From Paracoccaceae bacterium (lineage in GTDB: Bacteria; Pseudomonadota; Alphaproteobacteria; Rhodobacterales; Rhodobacteraceae), in assembly GCA_011620265.1 (NCBI GenBank), contig WOZM01000242.1, positions 1 to 64,000 of the forward strand: DNA of 64,000 bases, given 5' to 3'. The notes beneath the pieces were generated by a model that saw only the letters and a program-made list of their open reading frames with translations, did no database searches and had not been told where the DNA came from. Below, piece by piece: positions 8,814-16,506 of this stretch (position 1 is its first letter; each line of letters starts with the position of its first letter). A program made the position numbers and the translations under genes.

Positions 8814-9988
8814 CGCCGGTCATCCTCGTCCTCAACGTCGGCTCGTCGAGCATCAAGTTCGCCGTATATCCTGCCGGCGACGACGGCGAAGCGCCGACCT
8901 TGCGCGGCAAGATCGCCGGCATCGGCACCGCGCCCGCCTTCTCGCTCGTCGAGAGCGGCGCGGATGCAGCAACCTTCGGCCCGATCTCGGCCGCCGAGGG
9001 GCAGGAGGGCCTGACTTCCCGCCTCCTGCAATGGCTGGAAGCGGAAACCGCCCCCGGCACCATCGTCGCCGTCGGCCACCGCGTCGTTCACGGCGGAACC
9101 GCCTATGCGGCGCCGGTGCGCGTCGATGCGCAGGTGCTCGAGGCACTCGCGGCGCTCGAGCCGCTCGCGCCCTTGCATCAGCCCTACAACCTTGCCGCCA
9201 TCCGCGCCGTCGCCGCGCGCCATCCCGAGCTTCCGCAGATTGCCTGCTTCGACACGGCGTTCCACCAGAGCCAGGACCAACTGGCGCGGCTCTTCGCGCT
9301 GCCGCGCAGCTTCGCCGAGCGCGGCGTCCTGCGCTACGGCTTCCACGGCCTTTCCTACGAATTCATCGGGGGCGAGCTTCCCCGCCATCTCGGCGAAAAG
9401 GCCGGCGGCCGTGTCGTCGTCGCGCATCTCGGCAACGGGGCGAGCATGTGTGCGATCCGGGGCGGGAAAAGCGTCGCGACCAGCATGGGCTTCACCGCGC
9501 TCGACGGGCTCGTCATGGGGCGGCGCTGCGGCACGCTCGACGCGGGCGTCGTTCTTTACATGCTGCGCGAAATGGGAATGCCCGCCGACGAGGTCGAGGA
9601 TGTGCTCTACCGGCAGTCCGGCCTTCTCGGCGTCTCGGGCATCAGCCCCGACATGCGGACGCTCGAAGGCAGCGACGACCCGAGGGCGGACGAGGCGATC
9701 GAGCTTTTCTGCTACCGCGCCGCGATGACCCTGGCCGGGCTCGTCGCCGCACTCGGCGGTCTCGACGCGGTGGTTTTCACGGCGGGGATCGGCGAGAACT
9801 CGGCGCGGGTCCGGCGGCGGATCTGCGAACGGCTCGACTGGCTCGGCATCGCGCTCGATCCCGACGCCAACGCGGACCACGCCACGCGCATCAGCGCCGC
9901 GGCGTCGCGGTGCGACGTCCTCGTCCTGCCCACGGACGAGGAACGCGTGATCGCCCGGGCCGCCGGGCGGCTGATTCGTTCGGCCTGA
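8810..9988 (+). CDS. ackA: Acetate kinase
   Basis: AckA converts acetyl-phosphate and ADP to acetate and ATP, and also works in reverse. The 392-residue protein has the family signatures: NVGSSSIKF at the N-terminus, a GHRVVHGG segment, HLGNGAS in the phosphate-binding region, and the C-terminal [13 protein letters not shown]. The ATG overlaps the stop of the upstream phosphotransacylase by four bases, which makes the two an obligate pair. Together they link the acyl-CoA pool used for polyester synthesis to ATP. Propionate or butyrate could also be substrates, since the partner is of the phosphotransbutyrylase-like type. The gene ends 45 bp before the convergent ATPase remnant. Confidence 0.94.
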   Translation: MTPVILVLNVGSSSIKFAVYPAGDDGEAPTLRGKIAGIGTAPAFSLVESGADAATFGPISAAEGQEGLTSRLLQWLEAETAPGTIVAVGHRVVHGGTAYAAPVRVDAQVLEALAALEPLAPLHQPYNLAAIRAVAARHPELPQIACFDTAFHQSQDQLARLFALPRSFAERGVLRYGFHGLSYEFIGGELPRHLGEKAGGRVVVAHLGNGASMCAIRGGKSVATSMGFTALDGLVMGRRCGTLDAGVVLYMLREMGMPADEVEDVLYRQSGLLGVSGISPDMRTLEGSDDPRADEAIELFCYRAAMTLAGLVAALGGLDAVVFTAGIGENSARVRRRICERLDWLGIALDPDANADHATRISAAASRCDVLVLPTDEERVIARAAGRLIRSA

Positions 9989-10033
9989 GCGGGGGGCGAA
10001 AGAGCCGCGACCGGATCTGCGCGGCACCGCGCC

Positions 10034-10534
10034 TCAGTCGGCCTCGTCCGGAAGCTCGACGATCTCCGTCTTGGTCTGCCCCTGCCGGGTCTGCGCGAAC
10101 GGGCCGCGCATGAAGGAAGATGCTGTCGCCGGGATAGGCTTCGCGCCCCGTCGCCCGCACCGCGTCGATCACCCGGCGCACCGCCGTCGCCCGCTGTTCG
10201 ATGCCGACGAAGACGCTGTCCTTCTGGTTGATGATCGTGTCGACCGCGATGGCGGTCTTGGCGGACGACCGTTCGCCGATGATCACCTCGCGCTGGCCCC
10301 GCCGGTTGGCGAAGAGCAGGAGCGGCACGGCGATCAGGCAGTGGATCGCCATCGTCCCGATCATCGCCAGCCCGACGAAGAGCGTGTGAGAGACGGTGCC
10401 GGAGGCCTCGGGCGGCGCGTCAGGAGCGGCGTCGGTCACGACCGGGGCCACCACAGCATGAACGGCCAGGTGACGACGACCGGCACCGGCCCGACGGTGA
10501 AGGCGATCTGGGAGGAGAGCGGCGGCCCGGTCAT
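10034..10534 (-). pseudogene. Collapsed N-type ATPase operon (atpB-atpE-atpA-atpG fragments)
   Basis: Four fragments follow in the order known for N-ATPase operons. First, from an ATG at 10534, about 32 codons resemble the start of subunit a ([19 protein letters not shown]) and stop at 10436. Then, in another frame, comes the second half of subunit c ([19 protein letters not shown], ending LLLFAN), in which the ion-binding glutamate expected in AMIES has become glycine. This joins in frame to subunit alpha at [17 protein letters not shown], where the normal GDRQTGKT P-loop is damaged. Alpha continues through [11 protein letters not shown] and then jumps to [14 protein letters not shown], omitting the Walker B region. 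After another frameshift a short tail ([12 protein letters not shown]) resembles the gamma C-terminus. The first ATG overlaps the ftsH stop. Subunits a, c and alpha are clear to me; gamma is tentative. Confidence 0.75.
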
Positions 10535-12390
10535 TTCGCCACCCGGTCATGGCGCCCGGACAATTCGGCCCCGCCCCGACCGCCCTTCCCCTCGGCCCGC
10601 CGCAGCGGCGCGAAGTCGTCGGGGGTGATCGTCTCCCGCTCCAGCAGCAACGCGGCACCGGCATCGAGATCGGCGCGGCGCTCGGTCAGGATCGCCCTGG
10701 CCCGCGCATAGGCCTCGGCGATCAGCTTCCGCACGGCGAGATCGACCTCCCGCGCGGTCGCCTCGGAATAGTCCTTGGCGCCGCTCTCGATCTGCCGGTC
10801 ACCGAGCCACTGGAGGCGCTTCTGTTCCAGAACCGCCTGGCCGAGATCTGCGCTCATCCCGAAACGGGTCACGCATTCGCGGGCGATGTCGGTGACCTTC
10901 ACGAGATCGTCCGACGCCCCGGTCGACACCTCGCCGAAGACGATGTCTTCCGAGGCGCGACCGGCCAGAAGGACGACCATGCGGTCCTTGAGATCGCCAA
11001 ACGTGATCAGGAACCGGTCCTCGGTCGGGCGCTGCATCGTATAGCCGAGCGCCCCGATGGATCGCGGGATGATCGAGACCTTATGGACCGGATCGGCGCT
11101 CGGCAGCGACACGGCGGCGAGGGCATGACCGAGTTCGTGATAGGCGACCCGCTTGCGTTCGACGGGGTTGAGAAGCCGGGTCTTGCGTTCCGTTCCCGCC
11201 ACGATCCGCTCGACCGCGGCCGTCATGTCGGCCTCCGACACGCTGTCGGCGCCGCGCCGGGTGGCGATGATCGCCGCCTCGTTGACGAGGTTGGCGAGGT
11301 CGGCGCCGGTGAACCCCGTGGTGATCCCCGCGATGTCGTCGAGATTGACATCGGGGGCGAGCTTCACCTTCCGCGTATGCACCTTGAGGATATCGGCACG
11401 GCCCTTGCGCTCCGGCCGGTCGACCACCACCTGCCGGTCGAAGCGCCCCGCCCGCAGCAAGGCGGCGTCGAGGATCTCTGGCCGGTTGGTCGCCGCCAGA
11501 AGCACGATCCCGACGCCGGGGTCGAACCCGTCAAGCTCGGACAGAAGCTGGTTCAGCGTCTGTTCCTTCTCGTCGCCGCCGCCCATCCCGGACATCGCCG
11601 AACGCGCCCGGCCAAGCGCGTCGAGCTCGTCGATGAAGATGATGCAGGGTGCGGCCTTGCGCGCCTGTTCGAAAAGGTCGCGGACCCGCGCGGCGCCGAC
11701 GCCGACGAACATCTCGACGAATTCCGAGCCGGAGATCGAGAAGAACGGCACCCCCGCCTCGCCCGCGACCGCGCGGGCAAGCAGGGTCTTCCCCGTCCCC
11801 GGCGGACCGACCAGAAGAACGCCCTTCGGGATCCGCGCGCCGAGCCGCCCGTATGTCTCCTTGTCCTTCAGGAACGACACGACTTCCTTCAGTTCGGCCT
11901 TGGCCTCGTCGACGCCGGCCACGTCCTCGAAGGTCACGCCCGTGTCGCGCTCCACATAGACCCTGGCCCTGGACTTGCCGATATTGATCAGCCCGCCCAT
12001 CCCCTGACGCTCGGCCATCCTGCGAAAGAAGATCGCCCAGAGGCCGAAGAAGAACAGGACCGGCAGGATCCACGACAGGAGCGTCGTCAGCCAGGTCTGG
12101 TCGCTGCCCCCCGCGAACTTGACCCCCGCAGCCTCGAGCTCTGCCGCGAAACCGGGTTCGACCCTTTGGGTGACGAAATATTCCTTGCCCTCGACCGGGG
12201 TGGTGAACCTGCCTTCGATCCGGCTTTCGGTCACCGTCACCTCGGCGATCCTGCGATCCTTCAGATAGTCAAGGAACGCGCTGTATTGGAGCGTTGCAAC
12301 CGTGCGATAGGCGATCCAGCCCTGGAAGATCAGCACGCAGAGAATGACGAAGGCGAGATAGCCAAGGTTGAACTTGTGCCTGGATTCCAT
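10531..12390 (-). CDS. ftsH: ATP-dependent zinc metalloprotease FtsH (probably a second copy)
   Basis: FtsH is a membrane-anchored hexameric AAA+ protease that degrades unstable membrane and cytosolic proteins. The 619-residue protein has two membrane segments (about 10-27 and 103-122) flanking a small periplasmic domain. The Walker A GPPGTGKT is at 195-202, followed by [11 protein letters not shown] and the second region of homology ([10 protein letters not shown]). The zinc motif HELGH is at 418-422. The N-terminus differs from the usual housekeeping FtsH as I remember it for this group, and the gene is not beside the typical partners (tilS, pal), so I infer an accessory paralogue. Its stop overlaps the ATG of the N-ATPase remnant, so it was probably once in that operon, or an upstream deletion fused the two. 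A perfect FnrL site lies about 75 bp upstream. Confidence 0.92.
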   Translation of the reverse strand: MESRHKFNLGYLAFVILCVLIFQGWIAYRTVATLQYSAFLDYLKDRRIAEVTVTESRIEGRFTTPVEGKEYFVTQRVEPGFAAELEAAGVKFAGGSDQTWLTTLLSWILPVLFFFGLWAIFFRRMAERQGMGGLINIGKSRARVYVERDTGVTFEDVAGVDEAKAELKEVVSFLKDKETYGRLGARIPKGVLLVGPPGTGKTLLARAVAGEAGVPFFSISGSEFVEMFVGVGAARVRDLFEQARKAAPCIIFIDELDALGRARSAMSGMGGGDEKEQTLNQLLSELDGFDPGVGIVLLAATNRPEILDAALLRAGRFDRQVVVDRPERKGRADILKVHTRKVKLAPDVNLDDIAGITTGFTGADLANLVNEAAIIATRRGADSVSEADMTAAVERIVAGTERKTRLLNPVERKRVAYHELGHALAAVSLPSADPVHKVSIIPRSIGALGYTMQRPTEDRFLITFGDLKDRMVVLLAGRASEDIVFGEVSTGASDDLVKVTDIARECVTRFGMSADLGQAVLEQKRLQWLGDRQIESGAKDYSEATAREVDLAVRKLIAEAYARARAILTERRADLDAGAALLLERETITPDDFAPLRRAEGKGGRGGAELSGRHDRVAK

Positions 12391-12458
12391 CTGATGAGCT
12401 TTCGATCGCGGCGCCGGTGGACACCGCCCGGTTCTGCGCCAATGCGCGCGATCCCGCG

Positions 12459-12472
12459 TTGATTCGGATCAA
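12459..12472 (-). promoter_or_regulatory. FnrL-type binding site upstream of ftsH
   Basis: TTGATTCGGATCAA perfectly matches TTGAT-N4-ATCAA. Its centre lies about 75 bp before the ftsH ATG, nearly the same distance as the phaC site. The facing gene rnd starts more than 550 bp away, so ftsH is the likely target. Control by oxygen is inferred. Confidence 0.68.
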
Positions 12473-12631
12473 GCCGGAAAAGGGTCCGGGCCGCAGCGCA
12501 TTGACGGGATCGGCAGGCGCACGCTCTTTCGTCGGTTTCGCCTGACCCGGCGGATGAAGCGGCCGGTCTTCTCCGAACGCTTCGCGGTTCCGCGGCGCCC
12601 CGCGTTATCCGCCCCGGCTTCCCGAAGGACC

Positions 12632-12645
12632 TGTCTAAAAAGACA
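12632..12645. promoter_or_regulatory. Operator-like palindrome TGTCT-N4-AGACA
   Basis: TGTCTAAAAAGACA has perfect 5-bp arms and a 4-bp A/T spacer, in the A/T-rich part of the intergenic region. It does not match the FnrL or PpsR consensus. The bound factor, if any, is unknown. Confidence 0.3.
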
Positions 12646-12860
12646 AGTTCCAGAATCGCGGCAACTCGTGCTGTTTTGCACCTGTAAGTGGTAGTGATTG
12701 TTTAGAGTTCATCGAAAAGTAATTCCGACGACGCATATTTGTTTCCAGAGTCGCCCCCAATTGAGGGTTAGCCCGCAGTTGGAGGCGTCACTTGGGAACC
12801 GGACAAGGGATTTTGTACCGGCCTGGCCGGGCAGTAAACATTGTGGTGGCGTGGTGACGA

Positions 12861-12886
12861 CGGTTGTCCGGGATGTCGGGCAACCG
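12861..12886. other. Stable stem-loop in intergenic region
   Basis: CGGTTGTCC (12861-12869) pairs with GGGCAACCG (12878-12886), nine pairs including one G-T, with an 8-base loop. There is no T-run after it on either strand, so it is not an intrinsic terminator. It could be part of a small RNA. Confidence 0.3.
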
Positions 12887-13023
12887 TTGTTGCGTCTGGA
12901 ACAAGCGCATAGCGGTCCCTTGCGGCCCTCGGCCATTGAGCGCCGCCGCCATATGGCTTAACTAGCCGGGATCGGCGTGCGGGCAGGCCCGGAACGAACG
13001 CGCCTGCTCAGGAAGAGGCCGCG

Positions 13024-13638
13024 ATGACGAACCACCTCCACAAGCACGACCTGCCCGACGGGCTCGATCTCGGCCCGGTCGTCGCGATCGACACCGAGAC
13101 GATGGGCCTCGACCCCCGCCGCGACCGGCTCTGCTTGGTGCAGCTTTCCGCCGGCGACGGCGACGCGCATCTGGTGCAGATCGCGAGGGGGCAGAAGGTG
13201 GCGCCGAACCTGACGCGGATGCTCACCGATCCGGAGGTGCTGAAGCTCTTCCATTTCGGCCGCTTCGACATTGCCGCGCTGAAGACCGCCTTTGGCGTCA
13301 CCACGGCGCCGGTCTACTGCACCAAGATCGCCTCGAAGATGATCCGCACCTTCACCGACCGCCACGGGCTGAAATACCTGTTGCAGGAGCTGATTGGCGT
13401 CGATGTCTCCAAGCAGCAGCAGACCTCCGACTGGGGCGCCGCGACGCTGACCGAGGCGCAGCGCGACTACGCCGCCTCGGACGTTCTCTACCTGCACCAG
13501 CTCAAGCAGGAGCTTGACGCGCGGCTCGCCCGCGAAGGCCGCACCGCGCTTGCCCAGGCCTGTTTCGACTTCCTGCCGGTCCGCGCCGAGCTTGACCTGC
13601 TCGGCTGGGGCGACACCGCCGATATCTTCACGCACTAG
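13024..13638 (+). CDS. rnd: Short RNase D-type 3'-5' exonuclease
   Basis: The 204-residue protein is a DEDD-family 3'-5' exonuclease consisting of the catalytic domain alone; the C-terminal HRDC domains of classical RNase D (about 370 residues) are absent. Visible catalytic elements are VVAIDTETMGL (D23, E25), FHFGRFDIAAL with the central Asp, and YAASDVLYLHQL with the last Asp and Tyr. Such short forms are common in alphaproteobacteria and are thought to trim tRNA or other structured RNA ends. AGGAAGAGG precedes the ATG by about 5 bases. The gene ends 5 bases before kdsD, so the two are probably co-transcribed with the LPS cluster downstream. RNA substrates cannot be read from the sequence. 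Confidence 0.9.
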   Translation: MTNHLHKHDLPDGLDLGPVVAIDTETMGLDPRRDRLCLVQLSAGDGDAHLVQIARGQKVAPNLTRMLTDPEVLKLFHFGRFDIAALKTAFGVTTAPVYCTKIASKMIRTFTDRHGLKYLLQELIGVDVSKQQQTSDWGAATLTEAQRDYAASDVLYLHQLKQELDARLAREGRTALAQACFDFLPVRAELDLLGWGDTADIFTH

Positions 13639-13642
13639 TCCC

Positions 13643-14611
13643 ATGACCGATCCGGAGATCTTCCTCGCCACCGCCCGCCGCGTCATCGAGATCGAGGCGC
13701 GCGGGCTCGACGCGCTCTCGGCCGCGCTCGGCGACAGCTTTTCCGCCGCCGTGGACCTGATCCTGAAGGCGCGCGGCCGGGTGATCGTCTCGGGCATGGG
13801 AAAGTCGGGCCATATCGGCCGCAAGATCGCCGCGACCCTCGCCTCCACCGGCACGCCGGCGCAATACGTCCACCCCGCCGAGGCAAGCCACGGCGACCTC
13901 GGCATGGTGACCGAGGCCGATGTCGCACTCGTCCTCTCGAATTCGGGCGAGACGCCGGAACTGAGCGACATCATCGCCCATACCCGCCGCTTCTCGATCC
14001 CGCTGATCGGGGTGGCGAGCCGGCCGGATTCGACCCTGATACGGCAGTCCGACGTGGCGATCGTCCTGCCGGCGGCCGAGGAAGCCTGCGGCACCGGGAT
14101 CGTGCCGACGACCTCGACGACGATGACACTGGCGCTCGGCGATGCGCTCGCCGTCGCGCTGATGGAACACCGCCACTTCACGCCCGAGCATTTCCGCACC
14201 TTCCACCCCGGCGGCAAGCTCGGCGCCAAGCTCCTCAAGGTCGGCGACCTCATGCATGGCGGCGAGGCGGTGCCGCTCGTCCCCGCCGAGACGCCGATGA
14301 GCGAGGCTCTCCTGACCATGAGTCAGAAGGGCTTCGGCGTCGTCGGCGTGACCGGCCCGGGCGGCAAGCTCGTCGGCATCGTGACCGACGGCGACCTGCG
14401 GCGGCACATGGCCGGGCTTCTCGACCGCACGGCGGCGGAGGTGATGACGAAGGATCCCCGCACCATCGGCCCCGATCAGGTCGCCGAAAAGGCTGTGGCG
14501 CTGATGAAGGAGCGCAAGATCACCAGCCTCTTCGTCGTCGACCCCGGCGGCGACGGTCGGGCGGCGGGCATTCTCAACATCCACGACTGCCTGCGCGCCG
14601 GCGTGGTCTGA
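13643..14611 (+). CDS. kdsD: Arabinose-5-phosphate isomerase (KpsF/GutQ family)
   Basis: This enzyme interconverts ribulose-5-phosphate and arabinose-5-phosphate, the first committed substrate for KDO in LPS or capsule. The 322-residue protein has the family layout: an N-terminal SIS sugar-isomerase domain (VIVSGMGKSGHIGRKIAA, then LSNSGETPEL and GTGIVPTTSTTM) and a C-terminal pair of CBS domains from about residue 205. HPGGKLG between them is characteristic. The ATG at 13643 gives the standard N-terminus; an earlier in-frame start overlaps rnd. It is followed at 5 bases by lptC. The KDO-8-phosphate phosphatase gene often found between kdsD and lptC is missing here, so kdsC must be elsewhere or replaced. 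Confidence 0.94.
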   Translation: MTDPEIFLATARRVIEIEARGLDALSAALGDSFSAAVDLILKARGRVIVSGMGKSGHIGRKIAATLASTGTPAQYVHPAEASHGDLGMVTEADVALVLSNSGETPELSDIIAHTRRFSIPLIGVASRPDSTLIRQSDVAIVLPAAEEACGTGIVPTTSTTMTLALGDALAVALMEHRHFTPEHFRTFHPGGKLGAKLLKVGDLMHGGEAVPLVPAETPMSEALLTMSQKGFGVVGVTGPGGKLVGIVTDGDLRRHMAGLLDRTAAEVMTKDPRTIGPDQVAEKAVALMKERKITSLFVVDPGGDGRAAGILNIHDCLRAGVV

Positions 14612-14615
14612 GGCG

Positions 14616-15233
14616 ATGGCGACGTACGACAACGTCCATTCCCGCGTGGTCTTCTGGCTGAAGATCATCCTGCCGCTTCTCGCGCTCGTCATCCTCTCCA
14701 CCCTCTTCCTGTTTTCCCGCCGGGTCGACACCGACAAGGCGCTGCCCTACGCCGAGGTGGACGTGGAGGACCTGGCCCGCGACCAGCGACTGACGACGCC
14801 GGAATATTCCGGCGTCACACTCGACGGTGCGGCCCTGATGATCCACGCCAGCACGGCGCGGCCCGGGACCGATACCGGGGCCGCGACGGCCGACAGCCTC
14901 GTCGCCAGCTACGAGGCGCCGGACGGCCTCCGCATCGACCTCAGCGCCGCCGAAGGGCGCATCGACGAGGCGTCAGGCCGCATGTCGCTGAGCGGAAATG
15001 TCAGGATCGTGACCTCCACCGGCTACCGGATGACAACGCCCGGCCTTGACAGCGCGCTGGACCGGACCGAGCTTCATTCCGCCGGCACGGTGCGCGCCGA
15101 GGCGCCCTATGGCACGATCGACGCGGGAAACATGGTGATCCGCCACGAGGATGCCGGAATTCCGGGCTATGTCCTGCTGTTCAACGAGGGCGTGAAGCTG
15201 ATATACGAGCCGGCGGAGAAGGATCCCGAATGA
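14616..15233 (+). CDS. lptC: LPS export protein LptC
   Basis: LptC is the bitopic inner-membrane protein that receives LPS from the LptB2FG extractor and passes it to LptA. The 205-residue product has a single N-terminal membrane helix (residues about 14-34, FWLKIILPLLALVILSTLFLF) and a periplasmic part with repeated beta-strand motifs of the OstA/LptC type (YEAPDGLRIDLSAAEGRID, then MSLSGNVRI). Sequence conservation in this family is low; the call rests on topology, the beta-jellyroll-like repeats and position before lptA and lptB. The stop overlaps the lptA ATG by four bases, which indicates coupled translation. Confidence 0.88.
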   Translation: MATYDNVHSRVVFWLKIILPLLALVILSTLFLFSRRVDTDKALPYAEVDVEDLARDQRLTTPEYSGVTLDGAALMIHASTARPGTDTGAATADSLVASYEAPDGLRIDLSAAEGRIDEASGRMSLSGNVRIVTSTGYRMTTPGLDSALDRTELHSAGTVRAEAPYGTIDAGNMVIRHEDAGIPGYVLLFNEGVKLIYEPAEKDPE

Positions 15234-15730
15234 CGATCACGTTTCGTGCCCTCACCGCCGCGCTGGTCCTCCTGGCCCTGTCGCCGCTTGCCGCGCTCGC
15301 CCAGGGTGCTGAGCTCGCCTTCGGCGGCATCCGCGCCGATACCTCGCTTCCGGTCGAGGTGACGGCAGACCAGCTCTCGGTCAACCAGACCGACGGTACC
15401 GCGACCTTCACCGGCAATGTGCTGATCGCCCAGGGCGAGATGAGGCTCTCGGCCGCCGAGGTTCTCGTCGAATACGGCAGCGAGGATCGCAGCCGGATCG
15501 CGCGGCTCCATGCCACCGGCGGCGTGACGCTGGTCAGCGGCGCCGAGGCAGCCGAGGCAGCCGAGGCGGTCTATACGATCGACAGCGGCAATGTGGTGAT
15601 GACCGGCAATGTCCTGCTGACCCAGGGCGCCAACACCCTCACCGGCCAGACGCTCACCGTCGATCTGAAGACGGGGACCGGCCGCATGGAAGGCCGGGTG
15701 AAGACGGTGCTGCAACCGGGGGGCAACTGA
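15230..15730 (+). CDS. lptA: Periplasmic LPS bridge protein LptA
   Basis: LptA polymerises into the periplasmic bridge along which LPS slides from LptC to LptD. The 166-residue precursor has a Sec signal peptide (ALVLLALSPLAALAQ, cleavage near residue 24). The mature part has OstA-like repeats: LPVEVTADQLSVNQTDGTATFTGNV, with echoes at YTIDSGNVVMTGNVLLTQG and GTGRMEGRV. Length and repeat pattern fit the family. The ATG overlaps the lptC stop and the TGA overlaps the lptB ATG by one base, so lptC, lptA and lptB form one tightly coupled unit. Confidence 0.92.
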   Translation: MTITFRALTAALVLLALSPLAALAQGAELAFGGIRADTSLPVEVTADQLSVNQTDGTATFTGNVLIAQGEMRLSAAEVLVEYGSEDRSRIARLHATGGVTLVSGAEAAEAAEAVYTIDSGNVVMTGNVLLTQGANTLTGQTLTVDLKTGTGRMEGRVKTVLQPGGN

Positions 15731-16491
15731 TGGCCCCGGCGCCCGATCTGAAACTGGCCGAAGGCAGCGCCGGGCTCCGCGTCCTCCACCTCCGCAAGAG
15801 CTATCGCCGCCGCCCGGTGATCCGCGACGTGTCGCTGGAACTGGCGCGGGGCGAGGTGGTGGCGCTTCTCGGCCCGAACGGCTCGGGCAAGACCACCTGC
15901 TTTTACAACATCGCCGGGCTCATCGCGCCGGATGCGGGGCAGGTCCTGATCGACGGCCGCGACGTGACCGGCCTGCCGATGTATCGCCGCGCCCGCCTTG
16001 GCATCGGCTATCTGCCGCAGGAGGTCTCGATCTTCCGCGGCCTGTCGGTCGAGGACAACATCCTCGCCGTCCTCGAGATCACCGAGCCCGACACCCACAA
16101 GCGCCGCGAGCGGCTTGAGGAGCTTCTGTCCGATTTCTCGATCACCCATCTCCGCCGCGCCCCCGCGCTGGCGCTTTCCGGCGGCGAGCGGCGGCGGGTG
16201 GAGATCGCGCGCTGCCTCGCGGCGGATCCGAAATACCTCCTGCTCGACGAACCCTTCGCCGGCGTCGATCCGATCTCGGTCGGCGATATCCGCCATCTGG
16301 TGCAGGACCTGAAGGGCCGGGGCATCGGCGTCCTCATCACCGATCACAATGTCCGCGAGACGCTGGAAATCGTCGACCGGGCCTATATCCTGCATGACGG
16401 CGTCGTGCTGATGAGCGGCACCGCCGACGAGGTCGTGCGCGATGAGAATGTCCGCCGGGTCTATCTGGGCCAGAACTTCCGCATCCTCTGA
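15730..16491 (+). CDS. lptB: LPS export ABC transporter ATPase LptB
   Basis: LptB is the cytoplasmic ATPase that powers LPS extraction by LptB2FG. The 253-residue protein has Walker A GPNGSGKTT at about 48-56, Q-loop YLPQEVSIFRGL, signature LSGGERRRVEIAR, Walker B LLLDEPFAGVD and switch histidine in LITDHNVRETL. The PQEVSIF and DHNVRETL text is diagnostic for LptB rather than general ABC ATPases. The first 17 residues are a short extension compared with E. coli. Its partners LptF and LptG are not in the window, which is usual. It is followed by rpoN after 15 bases. Confidence 0.96.
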   Translation: MAPAPDLKLAEGSAGLRVLHLRKSYRRRPVIRDVSLELARGEVVALLGPNGSGKTTCFYNIAGLIAPDAGQVLIDGRDVTGLPMYRRARLGIGYLPQEVSIFRGLSVEDNILAVLEITEPDTHKRRERLEELLSDFSITHLRRAPALALSGGERRRVEIARCLAADPKYLLLDEPFAGVDPISVGDIRHLVQDLKGRGIGVLITDHNVRETLEIVDRAYILHDGVVLMSGTADEVVRDENVRRVYLGQNFRIL

Positions 16492-16506
16492 CGGGGCCCG
16501 ACCGGA

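Larger units (their letters stand above)
12473..13023. other. 550-bp intergenic region with no convincing gene
   Basis: Two short open frames (12469-12681 minus, 12698-12961 plus) lack ribosome binding sites, recognisable motifs and the codon pattern of neighbours, so I do not call them. The region becomes clearly more A/T-rich between about 12630 and 12860. It holds a dyad at 12632-12645 and a hairpin at 12861-12886. A small RNA or a decayed gene is possible. Confidence 0.5.

Noticed and set aside
10549..12462. Plus-strand open frame of 637 codons opposite ftsH
   Set aside because: ftsH carries full AAA+ and zinc motifs; the opposite frame has none.
12861..12886. Hairpin as an intrinsic terminator
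   Set aside because: No T-run on either side and no gene ending nearby.
12698..12961. 87-codon plus-strand frame in the gap before rnd
   Set aside because: No ribosome binding site, no motif and atypical codon use.
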